Positions 1-8,696 are shown, numbered from the stretch's first letter. The stretch is DNA of 64,000 nucleotides from Paraburkholderia sp. SG-MS1 (GCF_012275575.1 NZ_NPIH01000286.1:1-64000), one strand, 5' to 3'. Notes: generated from the sequence alone by a model not told the origin. Made by a program: numbers and translations.

Positions 1-407
1 ATATGGCGGATGGCTCTGTCGCCTTGCCGAGTGCATGACGAGATATCGTCAATGACCGTCGTGCCTCTGAACACGGTGGACGGAGCTTGGGCTATGCCGG
101 TGAAAAGATGCCCGGCTTCACGTCGCGCGGCGAGCTGTTTGCGATACGGCGAAGCGCGCAGCAGATGCCGCTTGAGCGCGAAGTGTTGCCGGATCGGGGC
201 TGAGCTCGAGAGAAAGGCACGCGTGCGCTCAGGCAGACGGAAACCTCGCATCCAGCGCTCGCGTTCACGCGCGGGCCGGTGGCTGTTTTCAGCGCGGTTG
301 TTCACGCGTGCGCGAGCATTGACGAACACGTGCTTTACGTTTGCGAGTTCCGGGATCTCGAATCTGTAAATCCTCCACGGCGTAGTTGGGGTTTTACGGA
401 ATGCCAA
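1..407 (-). mobile_element. IS6-family transposase remnant (C-terminal part)
   Basis: The minus strand reads without a stop from 407 to the window edge. It contains the C-terminal signature of IS6-type DDE transposases: IPELANVKHVFVNARARVNN, then RAENSHRPARERERWMRGF, then a SSAPIRQHFALKRHLLRAS stretch. A stop at 408-410 and the loss of the N-terminal catalytic half show that only a fragment remains. The normal end of the protein also seems lost, because the frame stays open to base 1. The fragment points away from the terpene synthase on its right. It may be the border of an old insertion. Confidence 0.75.
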
Positions 408-458
408 TCAGATAGCCGTGTGTCTATGTGTGCTGCAGTTGGGAGCTGCTCTGCATGA

Positions 459-1400
459 TCAGGATGAAGCCAGAATGATAGCGGTGGTATGGGAACTGGC
501 GTATCTCGGACACAAGGTGTGCCAGTAGCTGAATCCTTCCGCACAGTATTGCAAGGCTTCGCCCCAGATCCTGACGTTTCCGCTGCAATTTCGAACCCTG
601 CTGTCAAGGGAAATGACCGATTCATTATGGATTCTGATTATCGCGGCCCTCGCTTTGTCCGTTTCACAACCGTGAATGTTCGAATATACGTTTATCAGGT
701 TGATCCATTCTGAATCTTTGTGAAAACTGACGACCTCATTCGCCATTCCGACAATCTTGCAGGAATCCCGTACCATTTCCCTGGTTTCGCCGGAGTCAGC
801 TACTCTTACGCCCGCGAAAACCTGAAGCAGCAGTGCAGTCTGTACCATGCCAATCGTCATGAGTCGTCGGTCGAAATACGTTCCAAAATCTCCCATGACG
901 GCGTGCCAGGCACTCGCGCGCTCCATGACCGCGGCATCGAACCATGTCTGCATGCTTCTTGCCAAGCATTCCAGATACTCCTGCGAGCCGTTCCTTTGGC
1001 GCAAATCCGATACGACGCTCCACCACGCACGCATATAGGGATCGGCCATATCCGGCGTTTCACGTAAGGAAAATATCCGGTATATGATCTCGCCGTTGCC
1101 TCCCCCCGTCTCAATGACAAAATCATCCCAGAGCAGCCATAGCGTGATGTATTTTGCATAGAGCAGCAAATCGGCATGCCCACCATTCGGATAGGAGCAG
1201 CCTGCATATGCCCCGACATCCATGGCGACTACCCTGTCCAGTCTTTCCTTGTCACGCAGGAGTCCGAAATCGTTCATCCACGAAATGACTTCCTCTGCCA
1301 GAGTTCCTGAATAAGCGGATTGACGGACATGTATGAGAGCCAGTTGCGGTGTGGATGGAGAACTGACGGACACATCGACAGCCTTTGGTAGGTTTTTCAT
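459..1400 (-). CDS. class I terpene synthase
   Basis: Probable terpene (mono- or sesquiterpene) cyclase acting on a prenyl diphosphate in the cytoplasm; 313 residues from the ATG at 1400, close to the usual 310-340. Metal-binding motif one is DDFVIE (residues 92-97). The NSE triad is NEVVSFHKD (N221, S225, D229), with Asp where Glu is more common, followed by an RY pair at 299-300. The open frame extends to a TTG at 1484, but family N-termini match the shorter form, and neither start has a good ribosome binding site. Base composition is visibly less GC-rich than the neighbours. No prenyltransferase or P450 gene lies beside it. The gene sits between two transposase remnants, which suggests acquisition by transfer. 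The product cannot be predicted. Confidence 0.85.
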   Translation of the reverse strand: MKNLPKAVDVSVSSPSTPQLALIHVRQSAYSGTLAEEVISWMNDFGLLRDKERLDRVVAMDVGAYAGCSYPNGGHADLLLYAKYITLWLLWDDFVIETGGGNGEIIYRIFSLRETPDMADPYMRAWWSVVSDLRQRNGSQEYLECLARSMQTWFDAAVMERASAWHAVMGDFGTYFDRRLMTIGMVQTALLLQVFAGVRVADSGETREMVRDSCKIVGMANEVVSFHKDSEWINLINVYSNIHGCETDKARAAIIRIHNESVISLDSRVRNCSGNVRIWGEALQYCAEGFSYWHTLCPRYASSHTTAIILASS

Positions 1401-1693
1401 GAAGGGTACCCGTGTATCGAATCGCCCATGAACGCGGACTGTATTCAGATTGCAGAAACTGACGGCCGACAGGGTGTCTGTCAACCGTCAGTTTAGTGCG
1501 TCACCTGCTTGAAGTTGACCAGGGTTCCATTCCCGAACCCGATCACATCGGCTTGCTTGCGTCTTTCACCGAGGTAAATATCTGCAGACTTGCCGGGTCA
1601 AGGTTGCACACGGTGTGGTTTGTATCTGAGAGAGCGTGCTCCTGCGACGCGACTTTCGCACACCCAAAAGTTTAGGATATTTAAAAGGAATTC

Positions 1694-1906
1694 GTGGAAA
1701 ATGGTACGCAGAAACGGGCAATCAAGCGGCGCATCCGCCCCATGCTCGGGTTCAGGAAATTTCGCCGCGCCCGCCTCCTCCTGGTTGGCACTGAGGTCAT
1801 GCATATAATTGCCGAAGGGCGGATGGAGAACGTCGGCATCGACCAGTCCCGCCGAACAGTTTTACTCACTCTCGATACAAGTACTCCTAATCATATCTGG
1901 ACCTAG
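1694..1906 (+). mobile_element. IS6/IS26-like transposase remnant
   Basis: From a GTG at 1694 the frame reads RAIKRRIRPMLGFRKFRRAR and then LLLVGTEVMHIIAEGRM. This is the C-terminal block of IS26-type transposases (VEQDHRAIKRRxRPMLGF ... AGIEVMHMIRKGQ). The preceding part is degraded and frame-disrupted. Recognisable similarity ends near 1837; the rest of the frame is unrelated. It lies in the opposite orientation to the IS6-type fragment at 1-407 and belongs to a different subgroup. The terpene synthase lies between the two. Confidence 0.7.
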
Positions 1907-2110
1907 TTGTCTTGCGATCTTTATCACGACAAAACCGGCCCGGTGCGTCCGGACTTCACGCCACTTGCGGTGTCCTCGAACACGCGCTTGCACCCAGCCT
2001 TTGTCAGGCCGTCGCGTTGCGGGTCGAGATGCTGATCATCCGTCGAGACACGGGCATTTCCAATGAACGGCCAGTTCCAGTTTGTCCGATGAAAACCCAG
2101 TACGGTCGGA

Positions 2111-2416
2111 CATAGAAAAATGGAAGCTGATGCTGGATGCCTTTATGCCTTCGGGGTCGAGCCGATCTGCGAGGTTTTGCGGATTGCCTGTCGGGCTATC
2201 GGGAGTCATGCAGCACAGCTTCGCGATCCATCGCGCCGCTGCGCTCGTGCGATACGCGATGCCCGTCTGCGCTCCAAGATCCAGCGTGTCTGGTAGGCCA
2301 ACATGCGGGCCTACGGAGCCCGGAAGCAAATGACGCGGAAGCGTATCGCGGGGGCTCGCTGCACTGTCGAACGGCTGCGGGGTTGTTTTCCGCCCGCTGT
2401 GCGCTCGATATGCTAG
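2111..2416 (+). mobile_element. IS3-family OrfB (integrase) remnant with internal stop
   Basis: This frame reads FGVEPICEVLRIACRAIGSH, RDPSRRCARAIRDARLRSKI and QRVW, then a TAG at 2294-2296, then ANMRAYGARKQMTRKRIAGA and RCTVERLRG. It is the N-terminal region of an IS3-family OrfB transposase (helix-turn-helix_21 region before the rve core). The in-frame stop, the missing DDE core and the end at 2416 show it is dead. It adds to the insertion-sequence debris upstream of the tRNA gene. Confidence 0.75.
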
Positions 2417-2468
2417 AACCCCTGATGGGGGTTGTTATCGGTGGTAAACCATTGGATACCATGGCAAA

Positions 2469-2502
2469 CAAAAACCCCGCTCAGCATTGTCTGGCGGGGT
2501 TG
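2469..2502 (-). terminator. Rho-independent terminator of tRNA-Leu
   Basis: Read on the minus strand, an AACCCCGC / GCGGGGTT stem with a 13-base loop is followed by a T-run. It lies about 35 bases downstream of the tRNA-Leu 3' end, so it most likely ends that transcript. Confidence 0.8.
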
Positions 2503-2536
2503 TGTCGTGAACCGTTGAAATCGGTTGAAGGGTATC

Positions 2537-2621
2537 TGGTGCCCAGGGCGGGATTTGAACCCGCACGCCTTTCGGCGCTACCCCCTCAAGATAGTGCGTC
2601 TACCAATTTCGCCACCTGGGC
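2537..2621 (-). tRNA. tRNA-Leu (anticodon GAG)
   Basis: On the minus strand the 7-bp acceptor stem GCCCAGG/CCTGGGC, a D-arm, the anticodon stem CTATC/GGTAG with loop TTGAGGG (anticodon GAG), a long variable arm typical of class II tRNAs, the T-arm GGGTTCAAATCCC and an encoded CCA end can all be drawn. It decodes CUC/CUU leucine codons. It adjoins IS remnants, so it could have served as an integration site, but I see no duplicated 3' end in the window. Confidence 0.97.
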
Positions 2622-2830
2622 AAGGGGGCGCCATTGTAACGGGCGAATCATCTTTTGTGAATGCCCGTATCGTTACCCGCCAATGGGATGTGAACAACCG
2701 TGGTTCAGACGTACGGTGCCCAAGCGAACTCCAACGCCGCCACGCAGATCGTAGCCACCAACGCGGGGCTTCCATACGACCGCACGGGCGCAAAACCGCG
2801 TGCGGCAACGGACGCCGCGCGCGTCCACCT

Positions 2831-3151
2831 TTACAGATAGCTGCAAACGTAATCGAGTGTTTCGATCGCGTCGATATCGAAGCGGCTCTTGCCGGGCACC
2901 GAGAACGATTCGCCCGCGCTATACGTCTTCCACTCGTCGCTGCCTTCGAGGCGTATGCGACACTGGCCGGCCTGCACTTCCATCAGTTCCGGCGCGTCGG
3001 TGCCGAAGTTGAGCGCGCCTGGCAGGATCACGCCGAGTGTCTTTCGCGAGCCGTCGGCGAAGAGCACGGTGTGCGAGACACACTTGCCATCGAAATACAC
3101 GTTGGCTCGTTTGATAATGGAAACCTGATCGAACTGCGTTGCGGCCGTCAT
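2831..3151 (-). CDS. ppnP: pyrimidine/purine nucleoside phosphorylase (PpnP, UPF0345)
   Basis: A 106-residue single-domain cupin-like protein of the PpnP/YaiE family, which phosphorolyses several nucleosides to free base and ribose 1-phosphate in the cytoplasm. The family hallmarks are present: VYFDGKCVSHTVLFADG near the N-terminus, LGVILPG, a central ELMEVQAGQCRI strand and the C-terminal FDI-ETLDYVCSYL. The start at 3151 is chosen because it gives the standard family length and has AGAGGAAGA a few bases upstream. A longer in-frame extension to 3394 looks non-coding. It is a single gene with no operon partner. Confidence 0.93.
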   Translation of the reverse strand: MTAATQFDQVSIIKRANVYFDGKCVSHTVLFADGSRKTLGVILPGALNFGTDAPELMEVQAGQCRIRLEGSDEWKTYSAGESFSVPGKSRFDIDAIETLDYVCSYL

Positions 3152-3566
3152 GGCGAGTCTTCCTCTGGGTCGTCGTGAATGGATAGGTTGGCACCGGGGA
3201 ATCGCGGCAGCGGTGCGCGATCTGCGGCGCGGGCCGACCGCGCGAGCTTCGCTCCGGCGCGAGCCCGCCATCATACAGCTTGTCGGCGATCCCAATCGCG
3301 GCCTGGCGTGCAAAGACGCATGCCCTCGGCGAGCCTGCCAATCTGCTCGTGCCCCAGCACCGTGCACCGAGCGCATGCGTTCAGATTTGCGCACTCAAGC
3401 GTGCGCATCGCGCCAACCATACGCTCGACCAGCAAGGCGTTTACTTACCCGGCAAATAGTTTCACTATGGTCATCGCATGCGTGATCATCCAGTGTCCAA
3501 TAGGCCGGAACTTCGCTAACGCCGTTTGAACTAACCTGGCAAAAGCACGCGTCACCCCGCCCGCCG

Positions 3567-3659
3567 ATGGCGTTCTACGAAGAAGACGAGCGGATCGTCG
3601 GTCATGCCGCCGACAGCTATCATCGCATCGACATTTGCCAGGCCCCGACCGTGAGCTGA
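3567..3659 (+). pseudogene. DUF427-family remnant in a 590-bp gap
   Basis: Thirty codons starting at an ATG read MAFYEEDERIVGHAADSYHR followed by IDI and end at a TGA. This matches the conserved FEEDExxxxHPRDPYHRVD core of DUF427 proteins, but the flanking parts of the domain are missing. The rest of the gap from 3152 to 3740 shows no convincing gene. Confidence 0.5.
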
Positions 3660-3740
3660 GCGTCGACGAAGTGCTTCCGGCCCGCAACCGGCTGTGAGCG
3701 AACATTCACTCACGCGCGCTCGCGACTGCGGAGAATAACT

Positions 3741-5504
3741 ATGGCTCGACTGCTATCGATCAACGTCGGACTTCCGCGCGATATCGCCTGGAAAGGCCGC
3801 ACTGTGCACACAGGCATCTGGAAAAACCCGGTGCAGGGGCGCTGCTGGGCCGGCCGGTTGAACCTCACGGGAGACGGCCAGGGCGACCTCGCGGGACACG
3901 GCGGTGAGCAACGCGCTGTCTTTGTCTATCAGATCGAATCGAGCCGCTATTGGCAGGAGCAACTGCAACGGACCGATCTCGCGTACGGACAGTTCGGCGA
4001 GAACTTCACGGTCGAAGGCATGCCCGATTCCGTCGTGTGCATCGGCGACCGTTATCAGATCGGCGGCGCACTGTTCGAGGTGACGCAGCCTCGGGTGACA
4101 TGCTATCGCGTGGGTATCCGGATGAACGAGCCACGCATGCCGGCTTTGCTGACATCCAGCGGGCGGCCGGGCTTCTACTTGCGCGTGCTGCGGGAGGGCG
4201 AAGTGGGCGCCGGCGACGAGATCGTGAAAGTGGGCGAGGCATGCGAGCGCATGACGGTCGCCGAGGTCAACGCGCTCCTTTATTCATCCGATCATCCGCG
4301 CGACCGGCTGGAACGGGCTTTGCGGATAGAGGCGCTGTCGCGGGGATGGCGCTGGTCGTTTGAGGCACTACTGCAAAGCCACACGACAGGCGCGAAGGAC
4401 GGCAACGTGGGGCTTGCGCCCGCAGCCGCGTCGCATCCGGTCGAAGCGGGATTCAGGCCGCTCACTGTCGCAGCCATCGAGCAGGAGTCCGCCGATGTGG
4501 TGTCGCTGAGGTTCAGGAGCGCCGATGGACGGCCGCTGTGCGCGGCGCTGCCTGGCCAGTACGTCGTGCTGCGCCTTCGACCGGCAGTCGGCGGCCCGCC
4601 ACTTTTTCGCAGCTATTCGCTGTCGGGCGACATCTCGACCGAGCGGTATCGGATCAGTGTGAAGACGGAGCCGCACGGCGTTGCCGGCATCTACTTGCAG
4701 GAGCATGTTCAGGTGGGCGACGTGCTCGACGTCAGCGCGCCGCGCGGAAGCTTTGTTCTGCAGCCAGGAGACGGCCCGGTCGTGTTGGTCAGCGCGGGGA
4801 TCGGAGCGACGCCGGTGCTCGCGATGCTGCATGCACTGTCGTCCGCGCGCTCGACGCGGCGGGTCTTGTGGCTCCACGCGGCGCACGACAGGCAGCATCA
4901 TGTACTCGCTGGCGAAGCCCGCCAGCTCGTGCTCGCGCTCGCTCATGGGCGCAGCCATGTCTGTTATAGCGCGCCGGGGACACAGGATCGCACGGGTGAG
5001 CATTTCGACACGGCGGGTCATCTGTCGCGGGCCGTTCTCGACGAGGTCGGTGTCTCGCGGGATGCTGACGTCTACATCTGCGGACCGTCCCGTTTCATGA
5101 CCGACATGAAACAAGCGTTCGCCTCCCTCGGCGTCGCGCCGCAACGGATTCACGTTGAACTCTTCAACGGCAGCGAGTCGCTGAATCCGGGCATCGTCGG
5201 GGCTGCGGCGCGCGCGCCGCATCTGCCGGAACACGACACCAGCAATGGTCCGTTGATATCGTTTGCGCGCAGCGGCATCGCGGTGCATTGGGACGCGTCG
5301 GTGTATCAAAGCGTTCTCGAACTGGCCGAAGCATGCGATGTCCCAGTCCGCTGGTCCTGCCGCACAGGTGTCTGTCACAACTGCGAGTGCGGTCTGATAT
5401 CGGGTGAGGTGATCTATGGACCTGAGCCGCTCGACAAGCCTGCCAGCGGTAACCTTCTCGTTTGCTGCTCACAACCGGTTGGCGACGTGGTGATCGATTT
5501 GTGA
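3741..5504 (+). CDS. MOSC domain / FAD-NAD(P) reductase / 2Fe-2S ferredoxin fusion protein
   Basis: A 587-residue cytoplasmic redox fusion. Residues 1-165 form a YiiM-like MOSC domain with the conserved Cys in PRVTCYRVGIRM, followed by a small alpha-helical 3-alpha domain (to about 215). An FAD-binding ferredoxin-reductase domain follows (FRSYSLSG), then an NAD(P)-binding domain (SAGIGATPVLAML) and a C-terminal plant-type 2Fe-2S ferredoxin domain with C540, C545, C548 and a Cys at 575/576. The architecture implies electron transfer from NAD(P)H through flavin and iron-sulphur to a molybdenum-cofactor or N-hydroxylated substrate site. The substrate is unknown. It converges with the TMEM175-like gene, whose end lies 5 bases away. 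Confidence 0.9.
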   Translation: MARLLSINVGLPRDIAWKGRTVHTGIWKNPVQGRCWAGRLNLTGDGQGDLAGHGGEQRAVFVYQIESSRYWQEQLQRTDLAYGQFGENFTVEGMPDSVVCIGDRYQIGGALFEVTQPRVTCYRVGIRMNEPRMPALLTSSGRPGFYLRVLREGEVGAGDEIVKVGEACERMTVAEVNALLYSSDHPRDRLERALRIEALSRGWRWSFEALLQSHTTGAKDGNVGLAPAAASHPVEAGFRPLTVAAIEQESADVVSLRFRSADGRPLCAALPGQYVVLRLRPAVGGPPLFRSYSLSGDISTERYRISVKTEPHGVAGIYLQEHVQVGDVLDVSAPRGSFVLQPGDGPVVLVSAGIGATPVLAMLHALSSARSTRRVLWLHAAHDRQHHVLAGEARQLVLALAHGRSHVCYSAPGTQDRTGEHFDTAGHLSRAVLDEVGVSRDADVYICGPSRFMTDMKQAFASLGVAPQRIHVELFNGSESLNPGIVGAAARAPHLPEHDTSNGPLISFARSGIAVHWDASVYQSVLELAEACDVPVRWSCRTGVCHNCECGLISGEVIYGPEPLDKPASGNLLVCCSQPVGDVVIDL

Positions 5505-5509
5505 AGCCC

Positions 5510-6094
5510 TCACGAGCGAGGACCTGAAACATCGGGCCGCAGGTGAAGCATCAATGACCCGCATATCAGCGCAAAGCCGATGCGCGGCGCGACGATGGCA
5601 ACCAGCATGGCGATCGCAAAGCCCGCGAGCACGATCAATGAGCGGGACCGTGCCGCGCGACGCGCACGCGCGGGCAGTTGGCCCGGATCCGCACCGCACA
5701 GGATGCGGTGTTCGAAGATGTTGTACGCAATGTCGATGCAGACGAACAGTCCCGCATACAACACCACTGGAGCCGACGCGAGTTGCGTGCGCGCGACCCA
5801 CGCGGTGGCGAAGGGCAGCAGTGAAACGAGGAAGAGATGGATGAAGTTGATCCAGATGAGCCCCAGCGTCGGCGCACCGGTGAACCTCATCAGGTGATGA
5901 TGGTTGATCCAGATAATGACGATGAATACGTAGCTCATCGCATAGCTGACCGCCATCGGCCATAAGGGCCACAGGTTTGAAAATGCCGGTTCCTCGGGCG
6001 CCTTGAGTTCCAGCACCATGATGGTCACGATCACGGCGAACACGGCGTCTGAAAATGCAGTCAGCCGTTCTGCGGTTACTTTTGCTTCGCGCAT
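5510..6094 (-). CDS. TMEM175/DUF1211-family membrane protein
   Basis: A 194-residue integral membrane protein. The N-terminus carries RLTAFSDAVFAVIVTIMVLE, the family's FSDAVFAI signature in the first transmembrane helix. About five further hydrophobic segments follow, and there is a histidine-rich INHHHLMRF patch after the second. The eukaryotic and some bacterial family members are potassium channels; transport by this one is an inference. The start at 6094 has a strong AGGAGG site. The gene is monocistronic. Confidence 0.88.
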   Translation of the reverse strand: MREAKVTAERLTAFSDAVFAVIVTIMVLELKAPEEPAFSNLWPLWPMAVSYAMSYVFIVIIWINHHHLMRFTGAPTLGLIWINFIHLFLVSLLPFATAWVARTQLASAPVVLYAGLFVCIDIAYNIFEHRILCGADPGQLPARARRAARSRSLIVLAGFAIAMLVAIVAPRIGFALICGSLMLHLRPDVSGPRS

Positions 6095-6277
6095 AGCACC
6101 CTCCTGGAATGAGCAGGACGTCGATCGAGCCCGAACATGGACAGGCGAATACGGTTAGCGACCTGCGCTCACTCAACGTCAGTGCCGGAACCAGCCATCA
6201 CGCTGATGGCGCCACGTTCCGCACGCGTTTCCAGCAATCGGGTTCAGGCGATCCGCTTCGGTGCCGTGGACGCGTCG

Positions 6278-6910
6278 TCAGCCGTTCTTCTGTTCCCTGA
6301 TCCGCGCCCGGTGGGCGGCGACCTTCGCACGGTTGCCGCAGATCGCCATGCTGCACCAGCGACGCGCGTGGCCCCGGGTGTGATCGGCGAATAGCAACGT
6401 GCAGCGCGGACCCTCACACGCTTTCACGTACATGAAGTCTTCCTCGCATACCAATCTGGCGAGCAATTCCGCGAGCGGCATCAGCAACGACTCCGCCGAT
6501 TGCCAGCGGCGATTCGCGCGAAATTCGAAGCGCGTCGCGCCGTCCGCGGTAATCGCCACGATTTCGCCGTATTGCGCGTCCCGCTCGAGCAGCTGATTCA
6601 GCGGGCCGAGATCACGCAGGTCTTTCGCGCTCAGCGACCGTCCCTTCCTCTTCTGGACAAAGCCCCTGAACCACTCGCGCAGCGAACGCGCCTGGGCCGC
6701 CACGGCGTCCAGCTCGGCGGAGGTGGACTGCGCGCGGATTGCCGCAAGTGCGGCCGGCGGCACCAGCTCCGCCTGTTCCAGCCAGGCCAGCAGACCCGCG
6801 CCGTCGCTGATCCAGTCGACTTCCTCGTCCACCGGCGTTGCAACCGAGTTCAGGAAATCGAGGCCGGGCGCGTCGGCCACAAGTATCGGGGGATTCTGGT
6901 GGTAGTCCAT
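6278..6910 (-). CDS. CGNR zinc-finger / ABATE-domain transcriptional regulator
   Basis: A 210-residue protein with an N-terminal ABATE domain (GLDFLNS start block to about residue 145). A C-terminal CGNR zinc finger follows: CEGPRCTLLFADHTRGHARR then WCSMAICGNRAKVAAHRAR, with Cys pairs at both ends. The family is thought to be stress-responsive DNA-binding regulators. The start at 6910 fits the conserved N-terminus; the open frame runs to 7042 through low-quality sequence overlapping the divergent promoter. It is divergent from the alpha/beta hydrolase gene at 7079, with an inverted repeat between them, so it probably controls that gene cluster. Confidence 0.88.
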   Translation of the reverse strand: MDYHQNPPILVADAPGLDFLNSVATPVDEEVDWISDGAGLLAWLEQAELVPPAALAAIRAQSTSAELDAVAAQARSLREWFRGFVQKRKGRSLSAKDLRDLGPLNQLLERDAQYGEIVAITADGATRFEFRANRRWQSAESLLMPLAELLARLVCEEDFMYVKACEGPRCTLLFADHTRGHARRWCSMAICGNRAKVAAHRARIREQKNG

Positions 6911-6968
6911 CTCGTCACGCCAGCAAAAGAGAATGATGAAGTGTAACCAGTAAAAATGTCGTTGACAA

Positions 6969-6989
6969 GTTACTTTAAAAATGAGTAAC
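6969..6989. promoter_or_regulatory. inverted repeat in CGNR/hydrolase divergent promoter
   Basis: GTTACT and AGTAAC form perfect 6-bp arms nine bases apart. A TTGACA hexamer (6962-6967) lies directly in front on the plus strand, and another GTAACC copy lies near 6945. The site sits between the CGNR regulator and the hydrolase and is a plausible operator for that regulator. Confidence 0.45.
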
Positions 6990-7078
6990 CTGTATAAATG
7001 GCATTTTGCGGTTACGTGACTGTCGCGGTTGGGCGACATCAAGCGTGGCTAGGGTCGACTTTTCTTCAGGAGCGAAAC

Positions 7079-7774
7079 ATGTCTCGAGGCAAGCTGAATG
7101 TGGTGCTGGTGCACGGCGCATGGGCGGATGGATCGAGCTGGAGCAAAGTGATCCATGGTTTGAAAGTGCGGGGCGTGAACGCGGTCGCGGCGCCGTTGCC
7201 GCTAACGTCACTGAACGACGATGTGGCCGCGCTCGATCGCACGCTCGAACGGATCGATGGTCCCGTCGTGCTGGCGGGTCACGCGTATGCGGGAGCGGTG
7301 ATCGGATCGACTCGCGCGGCAAACGTCGCGGCTTTGGTCTACGTCGCCGCTCTTGCGCCCGATGAAGGGGAAACGGTGGCCGACCTGTTTTATCGCGGCG
7401 CGGCGCATCCGCAAGCCCCGAGGCTGGCGCCTGATGCGCATGGCCGGATATGGCTGCCGCAGGACGCGTTCGCCTCCGCGTTCGCGCAGCACGCGGCGCC
7501 GCAGGAACTGGCACTGCTTGCCGCGGTTCAGCGTCCGATTGCGGCAGCGTGCATCGGCCAAAAGGTCGAGCGCCCGCTCTGGAGAGACCGGCCGAACTGG
7601 TTCCTCGTCGCGGAACAGGACCGGATGATCAGCCCGGATACCCAGCATTTCATGGCACGCCGCATGAGCGCCGAAGTGCGTGCGTGCGAGGTCGATCACA
7701 CGCCGATCATCACGGCGCCCGAGGCCGTCACCGACCTCATCGTCGAAGCAGCGCGAGCCGTGCCGGCGCGTTGA
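7079..7774 (+). CDS. alpha/beta hydrolase with alanine at the nucleophile position
   Basis: A 231-residue protein of the short alpha/beta hydrolase group (HGAWADGSSW oxyanion region at 12-21). The nucleophile elbow reads GHAYAG, so A69 takes the place of the catalytic Ser of GHSYGG. The likely acid D181 (AEQDRMI) and His H207 (DHTPIIT) are kept. I recall related proteins with the same elbow, so this may be a distinct subfamily, non-hydrolytic or using another mechanism. The start at 7079 is preceded by CAGGAGCG. It leads a run of three plus-strand genes and is divergent from the CGNR regulator. Confidence 0.85.
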   Translation: MSRGKLNVVLVHGAWADGSSWSKVIHGLKVRGVNAVAAPLPLTSLNDDVAALDRTLERIDGPVVLAGHAYAGAVIGSTRAANVAALVYVAALAPDEGETVADLFYRGAAHPQAPRLAPDAHGRIWLPQDAFASAFAQHAAPQELALLAAVQRPIAAACIGQKVERPLWRDRPNWFLVAEQDRMISPDTQHFMARRMSAEVRACEVDHTPIITAPEAVTDLIVEAARAVPAR

Positions 7775-7841
7775 ACGTGCTGGTGGTCCGGTCACGTAGT
7801 CGAGCTAGTCGCTCAATCCCGTTCATTTGTGGAGAGAAACC

Positions 7842-8696
7842 ATGTCGCCCATTTATTATCGCCATGCCGACGTTGACGGCTTCAAGGTGTTTTATCGCGA
7901 AGCGGGTCGTCCCGGCGCGCCGAAGCTGCTGCTTCTGCACGGATTCCCGAGTTCAAGCCATATGTTTCGCGATCTGATTCCGAAGCTCGCCGACCGTTTC
8001 CATATCGTCGCGCCCGATCTGCCCGGCTTCGGACAATCGGACATGCCGTCACGGGACCGCTTCGCCTACACGTTCGACAACGTGGCGAACGTGATCGATC
8101 GCTTCACTGAAGTGGTCGGCTTCGATCGCTTTGCGTTGTACGTGTTCGACTACGGCGCGCCGACGGGCTTTCGCCTCGCGCGCAAGCATCCCGAGCGGAT
8201 CACGGCGCTGATTTCGCAGAACGGCAACGCTTATGAAGAGGGTTTGAGCGACGGCTGGAATCCGATCCGCGCGTATTGGCAGGAGCCTTCTCGCGCCAAT
8301 CGCGAAGCGCTCCGTGCTCTGCTCACGCGCGAAACGACGGTCTGGCAATACACGCACGGCGTTCCCGACGCGGGCGCCGTCTCGCCGGACGGTTATTCGC
8401 TCGACGATTTCTATCTGAGCCGGCCGGGTGCGGCCGACGTCCAGCTCGATCTGTTCGGCGACTACCGAAGCAACGTCGCGCTGTATCCGTCGTTCCAGCA
8501 GTATTTCCGCACGCATCAGCCGCGCTTTCTCGCGGTGTGGGGAAAGCACGATCCGTTCTTCCTGCCCGCTGGTGCGGAAGCATTCAGGCGTGACTTGCCG
8601 GGCGCGGACGTGCGCTTCTTCGATACCGGTCATTTCGCGCTGGAGACGCACGCGAGCGAGATTGCCGCGGCCATTTCGGATTTCCTCACTCGCTGA
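7842..8696 (+). CDS. haloalkane-dehalogenase/epoxide-hydrolase-like alpha/beta hydrolase
   Basis: A 284-residue alpha/beta hydrolase with an aspartate nucleophile. HGFPSSSHMFRDLIP holds the oxyanion region, VFDYGAPTG places D103 at the nucleophile elbow, WGKHDPFF gives D237 and DTGHFALETH gives H264. An Asp-His-Asp triad is typical of haloalkane dehalogenases, epoxide hydrolases and fluoroacetate dehalogenases; the substrate cannot be told. The ATG at 7842 has GGAGAG just upstream; a TTG at 7827 is less likely. It lies 67 bases after the previous hydrolase, probably in the same transcript. Confidence 0.9.
   Translation: MSPIYYRHADVDGFKVFYREAGRPGAPKLLLLHGFPSSSHMFRDLIPKLADRFHIVAPDLPGFGQSDMPSRDRFAYTFDNVANVIDRFTEVVGFDRFALYVFDYGAPTGFRLARKHPERITALISQNGNAYEEGLSDGWNPIRAYWQEPSRANREALRALLTRETTVWQYTHGVPDAGAVSPDGYSLDDFYLSRPGAADVQLDLFGDYRSNVALYPSFQQYFRTHQPRFLAVWGKHDPFFLPAGAEAFRRDLPGADVRFFDTGHFALETHASEIAAAISDFLTR

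Noticed and set aside
1..369. Plus-strand open frame of about 120 codons at the window start
   Set aside because: The minus strand carries a recognisable IS6-type transposase fragment over the same bases; the plus frame is Arg/Ser-rich shadow sequence.
2537..2621. tRNA-Leu as proven island attachment site
   Set aside because: No repeated copy of its 3' end and no integrase gene are visible in the window.
4368..5378. Long minus-strand frame opposite the MOSC/reductase fusion
   Set aside because: It is antisense to a protein with clear FAD, NAD and 2Fe-2S motifs and is rich in Arg/His, as expected of a shadow in high-GC DNA. The same holds for the long antisense frames at 22738-23874, 28559-30448, 35391-36539 and 42155-43483.
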